Positions 23,001 to 35,078 are shown, counted from the stretch's first letter. The stretch is 64,000 bases of DNA from Filosporella fistucella (GCA_030077755.1 JAQJZZ010000017.1:868001-932000); one strand, 5' to 3'. A program made the numbers and translations. The notes: generated from the letters alone by a model not told the origin.

Positions 23001-23391
23001 GGCAGAAGGTTTGAGCTCGAGACACATTGCCAGCATACCACCAGGACATGACCGTGTTTAGTGTGTTGCTTAGGTTTCTAGCATCAGGAGGCTCCATGTC
23101 GAGAGAGAAGCTAGTCTAGGAAGGTCGAGACTGATACTTGATTGACATTGTATGGAGTAGTCGCGTCGAGTCTGAGCTTGGGGGAGAAAGTGGCTCGAGT
23201 GGGTATGGAGAACTTGGAGAGAGCTGGGGTTTGGAGATATAGACCTGGGAATCTATAAAGATGAGATGCCCAGCATGAAATAAAGAGTATCATCAGCATC
23301 ATCTCCAGTCTCCTTCTCAGAGTATCATCATTTGGACTTTGACAGTCTCTTCCTCCTCTATTCCCACCATCAGCATCAAAATACCCTCAAA
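20080..23391. other. Gene-poor spacer with a tandem repeat
   Basis: No convincing gene. Small frames at 22251-22523 and 22538-22809 on the minus strand have mixed composition and no domain. The stretch between 20970 and 21470 holds diverged tandem repeats, annotated separately. The last few hundred bases should carry the promoter of the sugar permease gene. Confidence 0.4.
20962..21475. repeat. Diverged tandem repeat, about 230-245 bp unit
   Basis: The block cttctcgaagccttcc occurs three times, starting near 20970, 21216 and 21444, each followed by a pyrimidine-rich tail. Between the blocks, further segments align, such as caactttcaaggaacaccc with aaccttcaaggaagtaccc. The pieces before each block (ctactcccaaag... 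and ctaccaccctatctcccg...) also match loosely. This supports an old tandem duplication rather than chance. Confidence 0.55.
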
Positions 23392-24890
23392 ATGGCTGGC
23401 GGAATCCCAACCGTCACTCCTACACTGGCAACAGGCTTTCTCACAGGCCGCGCTCTCATCTTCCCCCTCTCCCTCGTCATCTCCCTCTTCTTCCTATGGG
23501 GTTTCTCCTACGGTCTTCTCGATGTCCTGAACAAACATTTCCAGACCGTCCTCGACATCACAAAGCTTCAATCTACTGGTCTCCAAGTCGTCTATTTCGG
23601 AGGTGGTTACCTCCTATTCTCTCCTATTGCCGCTGAGGTGATGAAGAGAAAGGGATACAAAGTCACGATCTTGATGGGTCTTTCTCTGTACTCACTCGGA
23701 GCTATCTTTTTCTGGCCTACAGCTCATTTCTCTACCTATGAGCATCGAATTGCTTCGTTTGGTGGATTCTGCGCCTGTACTTTGGTTATTGCTTGCGGAC
23801 TTGCTACTCTTGAGACGGCTGCCAACTCCTATGCTGTTGTTATCGGCGATCCAGCTTCTGCTTCTGCTCGTCTTCAGTTCTGTCAATCTTGGAATGGAGT
23901 CGCTTCCTTCATCGGTCCCTTGATCGCTTCTAGTATGTTTTCTTCCTCCTCTACCAATTCGTTTTCAATCTCAATCATAGACCCAGCCAAAGCTAACCAA
24001 TACCAGAATTTTTCTTTACCGGCAAGAATGCCCACAACCTAGTGAACGTTCAGTTCGTCTACCTCGCCGTCGCCGCAGCCGGCGTTGCAATCGCCGTCCT
24101 CTTCCTCGTCGCCAAACTCCCAGAGGTCTCGGAGGAGATGCTCAACAGCTCGACGGTCGAAAACTTCGCTACAGACGAGTTCGGAAATGAGATCGGTCAA
24201 GGCCCACTGTACAAGCAATACAACATGATCTTCGCTTTCATCGCCCAGTTCTGCTACGTTGGCGCTCAAGTCACCATCGCCTCGTTTTTCATCAACTACG
24301 CCACTGAAAACGCAACATATTCTTCCGCTCAGGCTTCAAACATGCTTTCCTACGCACTCATCACATTCACTGTTGGCCGATTCGTCGCTACCGGCCTAGC
24401 GACAATTTTCCAAGCTGATTTCTTGCTCATGGTATACGCCGTTTTCGCTATCGTCTTCAACGTCTTGATCGTCGCTTTGAAGGGCAACGTCTCGGTCGTC
24501 ATCCTCATCTTGATCTTCCTCTTCGAGGCTCCAATGTATCCTACCTTGTTTACGCTCGGTACTGAGAACCTGGGTCGTCATACTCGTCGCGGTGCTGGTA
24601 TACTAGTCATGGGGGTGAGCGGAGGTGCCGTATTTCCCCCGATTCAAGGCGCTATTGCGGACTCGGTTAATATTCGGCTCTCATATCTCGTTCCTCTTGT
24701 CGGCTTTATATACGTCCTGGGCTATGTAACTTTCCACTGGCTTCGTACAGGCCGCAATGTGTTGCGCGTCAAAGATGTTGTCGGAGCCGAGTTTGTTGGC
24801 GGAGCGTGGGGCGGCGGTGTTAACGAGGCGCACGCGAAGGAGGAGAAAGATGTCAAGGTTGAGGAGGCGGAGCTTTCACGATCTTCTTAG
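23392..24890 (+). CDS. FucP-type MFS sugar permease
   Basis: Exons 23392-23932 and 24007-24890, separated by a 74-nt intron, give 474 aa with about 12 hydrophobic membrane segments. Features of the FucP (fucose/glucose/galactose:H+ symporter) branch are visible. These are the first helix LFFLWGFSYGLLDVLNKHFQ, the YFGGGYLLFSPIAAEVMKRK loop, LATLETAANSYAVVIG and the FEAPMYPTLFTLGTENLGRH region. The C-terminal tail is charged and cytosolic. A plasma-membrane importer of a hexose or deoxyhexose is likely; the substrate cannot be told from sequence. Splicing fuses IASK to FFFTGKNAHNLV, as expected for the family's extracellular loop. The ATG used is the first one that gives a full helix 1. Confidence 0.9.
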
Positions 24891-25879
24891 ATGCTCGAGG
24901 GTGGAGTTCGGAGAGGGGAGCAGTTTGGGTTTCATTTTGGGAGGTTGATGTGAATGATAGATATATAGATTTAAGATACCATACGATGAATATCAATATT
25001 TTTAGACGAAGGAATGTTCACCACTCTCACAAGTGAGTATGCTAATAGGTGAAATATCTCAAGATACCGAACACAAACTTTCAAATGCCTCTACTGTACC
25101 TATCTAGATAAACCTCGTTTAGTCTAGCGTGCCCATATTCACTGCTTGCTAGGCAAGGCCCGCTATTTTTACGCCTTCAGCGCCACACTTGCAGCCTTCT
25201 TGGATCTCAAGTTTACCCTACTCAGGATACCTTCCATATAGATCCTTGCACTCACACTGTGTTATACGTTCAAGATTCCACTGGAGCTCTTAAGCGCGAG
25301 TTTGGCTCACAAAGCCATCCTAGGACCACAAAACATCCCCAAAATTCCAAAGAAAGGAGAAGAAAAAGACACAACAGAACAAGGAAAGGGAAACAAAGAA
25401 AAGAGGAAAGTCCAAAAGAAGAAACCGAATACATCTACTGTTTACCTGAAAAAAGAAAGGTCATCTGCTCTATTTCGCAATCAATATACCCGTCGCCACA
25501 GCACGCAAATGCGTAGTTGACGGACAGAGCCTGGTTGTGGTAGCTTTTTGGCTCTCGTGCAGGCCGTCCAACGACTTCATTCATCGCGCTCGGGTATTCC
25601 AGGTGCGCAAGGCTGCAGACTGCAAATGCTGGGATGAGATCGGATCTGGAGAAGTAGCGCAGCAGGCGTCTATTTGACGGGCCGGGAAGCTTGGCAGGCG
25701 ATGATGTTGTTCTGTAGCGGCGTGTCAGCTTGAGGTAGTGGCGATTTCCTATTTAACTCCGTTTTTTTGTTTCCTTTTTTTGGCAAGGAAAACAGTGGAA
25801 CATGTTTGTGCTATACAGCAGTCTTCAATCTAGATCCGAGGGAGAGGAAGTCGTTGTGTCTAATCAAATTCCTGTATAA
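24891..25879. other. Intergenic between convergent genes
   Basis: Holds the 3' ends of the permease gene and the minus-strand 454-aa gene. A purine-rich stretch at 25330-25450 gives only low-complexity Lys/Glu frames. No gene seen. Confidence 0.45.
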
Positions 25880-27294
25880 TTATGGAACCCGGAACATCAC
25901 AATGCCAGCCCGGTCCAGATCAACATCCTTCTTTACCGCTTTACTGTCAAAGCTCTGCGCAGCAGCTGCAACAATAAGCTCTATAGCATCGAGGACAGCT
26001 TTCTTCCGTCCATCGTCTCCTTCGCCTATAGTCACACGATCCCAATCCACACATAGCGACACATACTCGAAAAGAATTCGTACAATGCCGTTATAGCTTT
26101 CATGCTTCGCTTGAATCTGCTTCAGGGTAAGGGTGTTCCAAGCTATCAATGGCGCTCCAGCAAGCGCAGGCAGTATCACAGTAGGTGCACCGTTGAGAAG
26201 GATGTACTGGAGGACGGACTCCGATGGTCTTGCGGAGGATGTCCACATGCCAAGCCGATGGGGCTTAAGACCAAGAAGCATGATAGCCAGCCGGCGAGGT
26301 GGGGGGACTATCGGCTGTAGCGTTGGAGGTGGGGATGAAGTATCAGAGGTGGCAGATGTTGGGGCATCAGTTGAAGGGTGAAGCTTTACACGATGCATGA
26401 GATTTGTGATCTGGTCATTCATTTTCGCGGCAGAAAATTTGTCTCTGAGGCTTGATGGCGTAGTAGTCTTTGTAATAAAAGGATCACTTTCTGGAGCAGC
26501 AGGCGGATCGCAAAGCTGAAGTACTTTTGCACTTTGAGCCACAAGTGTGTCCCCGACCTGATAGTCGCCAGACAAGAAAGGGCCGTGACAAAAGACGATA
26601 TCAGGCTTCATTGTCCTCGGAATTATTGGCCTTCTTGCGCTGGCAAACAGATATGGGCTGAACCATCCCTTCTCTACCGCAAGATAATCGCCCACGCTTG
26701 CAAATAGACTCGGGTCGGTATGCGTCCCACTTCTGTAGAAACCAAGCTGCGCATCTTCTACTGTGTGCCTGTACTTCAAAGTGATAGTCAATATCTTGAC
26801 ACTAGAAGTGCTGAGATTCGCTTCATGAACAGGTATGATTTTGTTCATGGGCTTATCGATCAGCAGCTGGTTCCCAGCCCAGACAGAGGCCCCTAATCCC
26901 GCGTGAAGGCCGAGCTCAACCAGAATCGTATCTCCAAACGAACTCATTGCCATATCCGATATTGGTCCCATTGCAGGAACAGCCACTGCCGCCGTTCCTC
27001 CAGTTGCTGCTACCACTGTGTGTACGACTAGATCTCGAAAACGGATGCATGGGAGGAGGAGAGGGGAGGAGTCTCCCCATGGCGAAAGGCAGACTACCGA
27101 TGTGCCTGTTGCTCGTAAAGATTCGTAGGTAGACACGACGATTCTGCCAGTCATTGACTGAACCTTAAGTTAGCTGGAAGTGTGCAGAGTAAGAGAATGA
27201 ATCTTACACCAGCAAGTTTCCTAACAATCCATGCTGCTTCTTTCTGGTCTTCCTTCGGAAGTGAGGACGGGTCGATGGGTCCTAGTGCAGACAT
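25880..27294 (-). CDS. Unrecognised 454-aa protein
   Basis: Exon 1 is 27294-27208 and exon 2 is 27157-25880. The 50-nt intron has a gtaaga donor and a ctaac branch; joined, KLAG leads to SMTGRIVVSTYESL. The protein starts MSALGPIDPSSLPKEDQKEA. Residues about 60-140 are Ala/Gly-rich and mildly hydrophobic (AATGGTAAVAVPAMGPISDM, LGLHAGLGASVWAGNQLL), without a clear transmembrane helix pair. A Pro/Ser/Thr-rich disordered segment lies near residues 290-325. The C-terminal part contains EYVSLCVDWDRVTIGEGDD and ends in acidic/basic text. A long single exon and a coherent in-phase intron support a real gene. I could not place it in any family, so no function is given. Confidence 0.8.
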
Positions 27295-28448
27295 TGTTAT
27301 GACGGGAAAGTGAGAATTGTAATTGTAGATATCAATGAAGAAAATAGAAAGCTTCGGGCTGCCATTGCAATGGATCCAACCCCGTCTTTTGTGTAAATAT
27401 TAAAATTGAAGCAGGGCATGATCATGGTATATGACGTATAGTTATCGGCGCCTCTTCGTCTGAATGCATGCGAGCGGAAAGAGTACAGGGATTGCCAAGA
27501 ATCTTGATATTTCTGGGATCCCGCTGCATTTAAAGGATCACATGATCATCGAGACCTCGGGTCCCATCTTTGCCTTGTAAGGTAGACACCTCCTCACATT
27601 TTAGATCTTTCATCCATTGATCATCAGTTGAAGTCACTGATCAAAGATCTGCCACATTTAGGGTTGCCCAAAAGCCCCCTGCTCGGTTGAGTCTCAATAT
27701 AGAAGAAGGTGGTCTTTCCATATCCGCGAGACGGCAGCACTATATAATTGCCCAACACCGAACAAGAGATAGATTCCGACATTTCGAGAGCACTAATGAT
27801 ACGCCTGAGCTACCCTCTTTGCGAAGTGTCGTTCACAAAATGCTGGGCGTTCGGGGCGTTGCAAAATGTGAATTTTTGGCGTCGTCTTGAAACTCTCTGA
27901 TCTCAAGGCTTCTGAGAATCTCGGAGACAAGGTATCTGCGAGACCGTTGGCTTGAATATTCAATCTTGAACGACGCTATACGTATGACATAGACGAGAGG
28001 AAGATGAGCGGGTACCTAGAACATGCTCCAGAATATGGTCCTCGGTTTCGTCCGAGTTTCTGGCGCTCTACGATTGCAGAGGCCATTTCCTCTCGTTTTA
28101 TTTCATGTTTAGCAGATTTCTGCCACCTGGGGAGCGTTATTTCTGAATGAGAACGAATTCTACCGAAGCCGTTTGAAAGTTTCATATCATGTAAGGATTT
28201 CTGCAAGACGGAGGGTGGTGCATGAAGGCAAACGAACGATTCTTACCCACCGCGAGTTCTTTCTTTTTCAGTGCTTCAATCATATTCAAGATTTTACATC
28301 CTCATAATTTCAATTGCAGAAGTTCACTATCGAAGCTCGGTTTCCATATCTGTGGCAGCCAGAGTCCCGCCACTCCTCCTCTCAAGCAAGTGATTACCTG
28401 ACTTCCCACCTCTTTTGTGAAACGTTTACATTTCCCAGCTTCATCACG
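27295..28448. other. Divergent promoter region, no gene
   Basis: Spacer between the divergent 454-aa protein gene and the SET-domain gene. Short frames only, with no domain or splice support. Confidence 0.45.
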
Positions 28449-29399
28449 ATGTTCTCCAACGCTCTCATCTCCATTAAACCTCACCCAAGCAATTCGATCA
28501 GGTATGGCATCTTCGCCCGCCGTGCAATCCCCATGGACACCTTACTCCTCATTGAAACGCAGCTTGTCCGTGCCAGACCCTGCGAGTTCTCCAAAGAGAT
28601 AGCCTACGCCTCTCTGCCCTCCGAAAAGAAGGTTCTCTTCAACAAACTCCATGCCTCCTGTTCCTGCAGCGGCCAATATCCTTCCCGTACCTGCGCCAAA
28701 TCCCAGGTCATGAAAACATGGGATATGAATGCGTTTTGTGATGGAAGAGATAGTGCAATGTTCTACATCGCTTCCCATTTCAATCATGCCTGTATGCCAA
28801 ATGCTGGTACGAGGCATAAAGAGGGTGTTATCAAAGTGTTTGCTATGAGAGATATTCAAGAGGGGGAAGAAATCACGGTGACGTATGTTGATCCAATTCT
28901 GCCAATGGAGATTAGGAGAGAACTGCTCCGGCATTGGGGATTTACGTGTCATTGTGAGGCTTGTGAGACCCGAAAGATACTTAGGGATGGAGATAGGGAA
29001 CATGTGAAACTTGATGAGGAGCATCTTGAAGAGGGGGTCAAGAACTTGGAGTCCGAAGATATCACAAGGATGGAAAATTTGGAAGAAGCGATGATAAATT
29101 TTCAGGAGGGAGTGTATGCTTTTCAAAGCCATCTGATGGTGAAGTGCATAGAATTGCTGAGGGATTATACGAATGACACGTTGGTGAGAAAAGCGGCGTT
29201 GGTAGCCGTGATGCAAAAGGTGGGAGAGTTGATGAGGGAGCGCTTGCCGCCAAGTTGCATGCATGTTTGTCAGAAATCTCTCGGACGTATCGCAGATGTT
29301 AATCTCTACGTGATGGAGTGTGTGTCGGACTCCTTGTCTGCAATCATGATGTACTTTCTGAATGTGCAGGATATTTTATTCGCCATGTGTCTGTGTTGA
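28449..29399 (+). CDS. SET-domain protein (SMYD-like, no MYND finger)
   Basis: A single exon of 316 aa from the first in-frame ATG (MFSNALISIKPH). The SET fold reads in order: RYGIFARRAIPMDTLLLIE (N-terminal strands, residues about 18-36), the NHACMPNAG motif (AdoMet and substrate site), GEEITVTYVDP (catalytic Tyr strand) and a post-SET CHCEAC zinc cluster. Between them is a Cys-containing insert (SCSCSGQYPSRTC). Such fungal SET proteins are putative lysine methyltransferases of unknown target. The Gly-rich AdoMet signature is weak (YGIFARRAI), as is common in this branch. The helical C-terminus is about 110 residues. No intron is needed. Confidence 0.87.
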   Translation: MFSNALISIKPHPSNSIRYGIFARRAIPMDTLLLIETQLVRARPCEFSKEIAYASLPSEKKVLFNKLHASCSCSGQYPSRTCAKSQVMKTWDMNAFCDGRDSAMFYIASHFNHACMPNAGTRHKEGVIKVFAMRDIQEGEEITVTYVDPILPMEIRRELLRHWGFTCHCEACETRKILRDGDREHVKLDEEHLEEGVKNLESEDITRMENLEEAMINFQEGVYAFQSHLMVKCIELLRDYTNDTLVRKAALVAVMQKVGELMRERLPPSCMHVCQKSLGRIADVNLYVMECVSDSLSAIMMYFLNVQDILFAMCLC

Positions 29400-29962
29400 T
29401 TTAGGGTTGGAACTACGTTAGGTTAGCAGTGAGTTATTAAAGGCTTCTATTAGACCATTTCGTGTGTTCAGTAGGGCTGGGAGATTCTGAGGAATGGATA
29501 GAGAGCATAAAAATTCGGACACCATCTGGTCAAATCTGCGGGAATGCTTATTGGAAGATTGGCTTTTGTCTTAGGGCTGCCGAGTTACCACTTGAATCAA
29601 GTGAGGGGCACATAGTCACACAGATATCAGGTACTTTACCCCTCCAAGTTAAAATATTGTAGAAAGTCTCTAGCAATGGGACTATGATGGATATTGCTTT
29701 AAACCTTTCATTCTTGACCCTCTGGTGTACAAGGAACAGAATTTGGATGCATGTGGCGATCTTGCACAATACAGCAAGTCCATTCTTCGAGCCCAGACTG
29801 GACCTTTCATATTCCCAATCTTACTAGGACTTTTTTCTAGATCCACCGCTGCTTAGCCGCCCAAGTTCTATTTTGAGATTGAGAACGATTGGATCTGCGT
29901 GGTCCGTTCGCACATATCAAGAGCTTCAGGTAATGTGGGTAGTTCTTTAATCTCTTCGGTAT
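29400..29962. other. Intergenic between convergent genes
   Basis: Contains the 3' ends of the SET-domain gene and the minus-strand monooxygenase gene. No coding evidence. Confidence 0.5.
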
Positions 29963-31392
29963 CTAACTTCTTGATAAGATACTATCTCCATGCTTAGCAA
30001 CCCCGAGCACGTGGTCAAAAGCGCCAACAACATCATGCTCATGCAACCAAGTTGTCCCACTACCTCTCGCCGCTCTCGCTCTCAACTCCTCGTCCGTTTC
30101 CTGAGTCTCAGCTAATATCTTCTTCGTCTTCATCTCGTTGTTCGCATGTACTACCTTCAATAACTTTACTGCATGTGGTCTCCTTGTGTTTTCGTATAGC
30201 TTCAACGCTTTCATGATCTCATTCATTGTTGGTTTTTGAGTAGTATCGTCTGGTATTATGGCTTTGAGGGAGAGATACAGGGCATATGCGTCGTCGATTG
30301 CGAGGGAACCACCTGTGGCAAATGCACCACCATGTGCATGTGCCGCATCTCCAATCAGAGTGACTCGACCTTCAAAAATCCAAGTTGGCAGCGACGAGCC
30401 GCAGAAGTAGTTTGGGTAGTAGCGGATATCAGGACATGTCTCTGAGAGTGCTTTGACCACCGGATTCCAGTCCTTTTAATGAGTATTGAGATAGAGTTCG
30501 TCGGACTGGGTTTGTGGAGCTACTTACAACATACTTTTCTCTCAGAAGCTGAATATCGGCCTGCTTGTCCCAACTTCCACCGTCTCTGAATTTAGCAATC
30601 GCCACTGGGTCTTTGGGATCCGCATATATTCCACCTTGGACCGTAAACAGATTTTGCGCCAGACGTGTCGCAAAGAAATTCGTGTCTGGACCCCACCAAT
30701 GTGTCGAGTCTAGAGGTACACCTTCGATTGGGTCGACAAGTGAAGCAGGGAATATGCCTCGGAATGCAGTATGACCACTCCATTCCAATTCGAAATCGGG
30801 AGCAAATGCTTTTCTTACTCCCTTGATAGCATATTGTCAGTCCAGAATTATTTTTACCAGGGTAACCACTCACGGAATTAATTCCATCGGCGCCAATCAA
30901 GAGATCTGTTGTAGCAGAAGTCCCATCTGCAAACTCCATTGTGACACCATCTCTAGCATCAACCGTAGCCGTCACCAGCTTTTTCTTTAAATGTATACTG
31001 TCTTTTGGAATATGCTTCAATAACGCCTGCTGCAGATGTCCTCTATGAAATCTCGCTGTGTAATGCAAATCCTCGTTCACATTCTCATAATAGTCCTCTC
31101 CGATAATTTCATTCGTTTTCCAATGGCGATAGAATCTGGAAATAGGGTTCGGCCCTCGATATCCCACATCGCTGCTGATACAGTCTTGTAGCCCCAATCT
31201 CTCGAGAGTCCGCAGACCATTAGGACCGAGTGTTATGCTTGCGCCGATTTCTTTCAGCTCAGTTGCTTTTTCGTAGAGCGTCACGCTTATCGCGGGGTGT
31301 TTGAGAAGGGCAATTGCACAGGTGAGACCTGCTATGCCGGTACCTACAATAGCGACACGTAGGGGACCTTCTTCGACTCCAATGCTTCCCAT
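29963..31392 (-). CDS. FAD-dependent monooxygenase (salicylate hydroxylase-like)
   Basis: Three exons (31392-30874, 30821-30528, 30472-29963) encode 440 aa. Group A flavoprotein hydroxylase signatures are all present. The dinucleotide-binding motif is VGTGIAGL (G17-x-G19-x2-G22), followed by the ribose-binding acidic residue in YEKATEL. The mid-protein motif LLIGADGINS is the DG motif. LIGDAAHAHGGAFATGGSLA is the GD motif that binds the FAD pyrophosphate. Family members use NADPH or NADH and oxygen to hydroxylate aromatic or polyketide substrates. The start MGSIGVEEG is 16 residues before the FAD motif, as usual. It is transcribed divergently from the 2OG oxygenase 1.3 kb away, which suggests but does not show a shared pathway. 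Confidence 0.92.
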
Positions 31393-32684
31393 TTCGGCAG
31401 ATATGTTCAAGAATTCAAAGATACAAAATGAACCTTGGGAGAAAAGAAATGTGAGCTCCAAGATTCTTTCAGCCTTCACACTATTGGTAGCCAGGCACAA
31501 AAAGTCAATACATGCACATGTCAGGCAATATTGCCCTCCACCCCACTTTTGATACATGCAAAGCAAAGATTATTGGACCCTGGATTAGGCTGATAAGCGC
31601 TCTAGATTGTTGCCCTCGGAGAAATCTGGTACGAGTGCCTCGTGTACATCAAGCCAATCTATCCGAGACTACCCTTACCTACTCTTCCGACCGTTTTGGT
31701 GGCTGACTGACCTCTATCGGTAGTCTGAATATGACAGTGGGGCTCTCAGGGGGCGGGGTAGCTATTAAGCGAATGAAAAGGGGGATTCGCTAGAGGCTGC
31801 ATATTAGCAAGCAACCGGCTTGCTGGATAAGGTCGTGGATGCATGCGCTAGAAAAGGAAATATGAACGAACGGCGACTAATGGGAACGTGAGGATCCGCT
31901 GTCTGGCGGAACGCCCCACTCAAGAAGCTTGCCCATCTCGGGCTTCCTAATACAATTGCACTGCTCAGATGCCCTGGGAATCGTGTATGCAGACTTATGG
32001 GTTCGCGTTGAGTAGTAGAGGGTAGTTCAGTAGATGGATGCGTGGCCGGTTTGGGAACGGATATGAAATTGCCTCAACTGGAATCACAAATTTGAGGTTA
32101 GCGCTCTTGGACTCTAAAATAGACACGTCAGCGTGATACATGGACAGAACTCCATTCTCCCATCTTTCATATCAAAGCACTCTATCTGCAGTTTCCTTAC
32201 AGAATTCACCCATTGAAAAAGCAATGATATTCAGAGGTCTTACCCCACTTTCAACGGCAGTTGCCTTGAGACTCTGTTATATATCACATTGGTCATTTTC
32301 CCAAGGACAATGTATTGGCGACATCTTGCTGGCATCTAATTGTTCTCGGCTTCATGCAACTATCTGCAGCAGTCCTCGAGCTGGATACTTTTCATTGGTC
32401 TCTAGCTGCATACCAAGCGTGGAGATTCGGCCTGACGCTAATCTTGGCACACTTTTATGCACAGCCTGTCTCGGTTGATAAGAGACAGATCAATGAGCCT
32501 AGATCCTAGCGGGGTATCTTTGGTCGACAACGGAGTTGCCAGGACGCTCTACTAATATAAGAGGAAGAGTCGGTGAAAGGTATTGTACTGTTCTTTCTTA
32601 TCAATCATTGACTTTTGTCAATTTGTTAGATCCATCCAAAAGAAACCTCAACCTCATCTATTCTTCCTACCAACAAAAGCCATC
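31393..32684. other. Shared promoter region of two divergent oxygenase genes
   Basis: 1.3 kb between the FAD monooxygenase and the 2OG oxygenase starts. A 112-codon frame at 32140-32478 has no homologue that I can recognise and is treated as chance. No clear operator site was identified. Confidence 0.4.
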
Positions 32685-33871
32685 ATGGGTATCACAACTG
32701 AACTCCCCAAGTCCGTCCAATGGAACGGCAAGCAAGTGCCCGTGTATCCCATGCAAACCATCGACTTTTCTCTCCTCCTTTCTCAAGAGCCATCCGAGAT
32801 CGACAGACTGGTTCAATGCTGCCAGACTGAAGGCTTTTTCTACATCGATCTCCAAGGCATCGATGGCCGTCGTATGCTCGACGATAACCAAGAGACTTTG
32901 AAGCTCATGCACCGCTTCTTTGAAGCCCCTATTGAGGTTAAGAATGAGTTTGGTCTCGTTGCCCCTCATCTCGGATACGAGCCAGTTGGTTCTCGTACTG
33001 GAGTGTTGGAGAATACCAAGGATGGATATGAGATGGTAAAGGTAAGTCATCGATTCCTGATTTCCCATATGACCCTTCATACTAATCCTTCGTAAGGTCT
33101 CCCGTGATGAGATCCAGAAAGATGCTCCACACATTCCCCGCAACCTAAAAAACAACGGCGATCTCAAGGTCCTCGAAAATGCCATTGCTGGCTCCAATAT
33201 AATCACCAAGACCATTCTCTCTTCTCTCTCTACCGGCCTCGGATTGACCGGATCCAAGCGCTTTGAGAACTCGCACAGAAACCACCGCCCTTCCACCAGT
33301 ACCTTGGCCATGATGCACTACATTCCTTCTGATCCAGTAACAGACAAGAATATCGGGCATCAAAAGCACACTGACATCAGCTCCTTGACTCTGCTTTTCA
33401 GCGAGCAATGGGGTCTGCAGATTAGACCACCAGGTAAGCTTCCATCCCTCTGTAGTCTCTTATGTAGAGACTCAAGGGACCAAAAAACATTACTAATTCC
33501 CACCAGGAGCCAAAGAATTCGGCTTCGTTGCTCCAAAGGTTGGCTCCGCCATTGTCAACGTCGGCGACTCACTCCGCTTCGCCTCAAACCACACAATGCA
33601 ATCCTGCATCCACCGCGTCGTCCCCCTCAACCCTACCGAGCACCGCTACTCCATCGCCTATTTCCTGCGTGCCGAAGACGAGACCATGTTCACTGATAGT
33701 GATGGTCGCTGGGTGTCAGCTAAGAGCTGGCATGATGAGAAATTCTACACTTTTACTGCACCTGAGGAGGAACAGATGAAGGCACCTGCCTATTTGTTGT
33801 TGGGTGGCATGAAGGAGGATGTTAAGGTTGAGGTTAATGAGATGAAGAAGGCAGAGGTAGAAGCTTATTAG
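32685..33871 (+). CDS. 2-oxoglutarate/Fe(II) oxygenase, isopenicillin N synthase-like
   Basis: Exons 32685-33041, 33097-33433 and 33507-33871 give 352 aa. The N-terminal DIOX_N part has VYPMQTIDFSLLLS and CCQTEGFFYIDLQGID. The C-terminal jelly-roll core has the iron triad H210-x-D212 (GHQKHTDISSLTLLF) and H267 (SCIHRVV). The 2OG-binding pair is R278-x-S280 (HRYSIAYF). All catalytic residues are present, so the enzyme should be active. The family does hydroxylation, desaturation or ring closure in secondary metabolism and hormone chemistry; the substrate is unknown. The gene is divergent from the FAD monooxygenase. Start chosen at the first ATG, giving the usual short lead before the first strand. 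Confidence 0.92.
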
Positions 33872-35078
33872 ATTGCTGGGTGTGATTTGGTTGGGATGGA
33901 GTTGGGAGGGATGGAACGGAATGGATTTGGCATTCGCTCGCTACCTTGTATTCCCATGATATAACAATATATTTATGAATGAGAAACATGTATCCAGCTC
34001 TAAAGGAAAGCATTTTACTTGTTGTTCGTTCACGGGTTGCTAGATCTCTTGCAACTATAATGCCTATTGATCACGGCATTTTGCTAATCTGAACCTAAGT
34101 TGCTTTTGTCACAACGACCCATTCTCGATAGGCTGAGGCAACGAGAAGATATCTAGGTAGAGTATGAAATTGGTTCAAGTGCTATTGAAAGCGAAATCTT
34201 GTAGGATGAAATTTATATAAGGAAGTCATTCATTTTCACATCAATAAAGACTTGGTACTTCAATTCATTGTGTAGACATATGACTCATATGAAATCTGCG
34301 ATGTGCGACAAAATCTATCAATTAGTCGCCTCAGGCTCGGAGGAAATAATGCGAGGGTATTGCGATGTGCGACAAAAGTCGAGCAAACCTGAGATTTGAG
34401 GATATACTATTTGATAAATTTGATAAGAGGGCCCCGCAATTCTGCGATTTGCGACAAAACCCTCCCATGAGTTATACGCCTAAGGCTCAAAGGAAAAATG
34501 CGAGGGTATTGCGATGTGCGTCAAATTATCTGAGTGAAGAAGATCGGATGAAATTTTTGTCAGGATGTGCAACGGAACTTGGGACTATGTGACCCTTAGC
34601 AGGATTTGAACCAGAAGGCCATGATTTGCAGTAAGCGAGGAAGGGCTGTAAATATCATTTTTGCGAAGCAGGATCTGGATTTAAACCTTGCGACATGCAA
34701 TAAAAGTGGAACAGAATCCACTAAATTCAGAAAAAGAAAACAATACATAGAGCAGGATTTGAACCTGAAGGCTACGATTTGCAACAAAAGTCGTGTGAAC
34801 ATTAATTATCAGTGATCAAAGCCTTCACATGTCCTAACAACGCGGCAAGCAAAACCAACTAGAATACTAGAATTCAAGGATAGTATTGTTCCAGCAGATA
34901 TTGTACTATGTTATCGTACCAGTACTGTACATCCAACTCCAACTCCGAATACAAATATATAGTATACAGAGAAATATTGTTATATATATCATCAAACAAT
35001 TAGTATGTTCCACCTAGAAATCTCCAGTGCCTCTAACCCGATTTATAGCACCTACAAGTAAATCAGCAATTGTCACCT
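33872..35078. other. Intergenic with degenerate repeat array
   Basis: No protein gene. Contains the tRNA-like array described at 34297-34800 and AT-rich flanks. Confidence 0.5.
34297..34800 (-). repeat. Degenerate tRNA-like tandem array
   Basis: Two layers of repetition are visible. First, tgcgatgtgcgacaaaa or close variants occur at 34297, 34361, 34442 and 34510. A larger unit (cgcct(c/a)aggctc...gcgagggtattgcgatgtgcg) repeats with a period of about 150 bp. Second, three copies near 34600, 34670 and 34750 contain (g)caggatttgaacc followed by gatttgca and, in the last, acaaaagtcg. On the minus strand this is GGTTCAAATCC, which fits the B box / T arm of a tRNA. In the last copy cagg and cctg can pair around the T loop. 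No full cloverleaf folds, so these are relics or a short SINE-like family. Confidence 0.5.

Noticed and set aside
32140..32478. 112-codon plus-strand frame with ATG and several Cys
   Set aside because: No signal peptide, no domain, and overlapping alternative frames; looks like chance in a promoter region.
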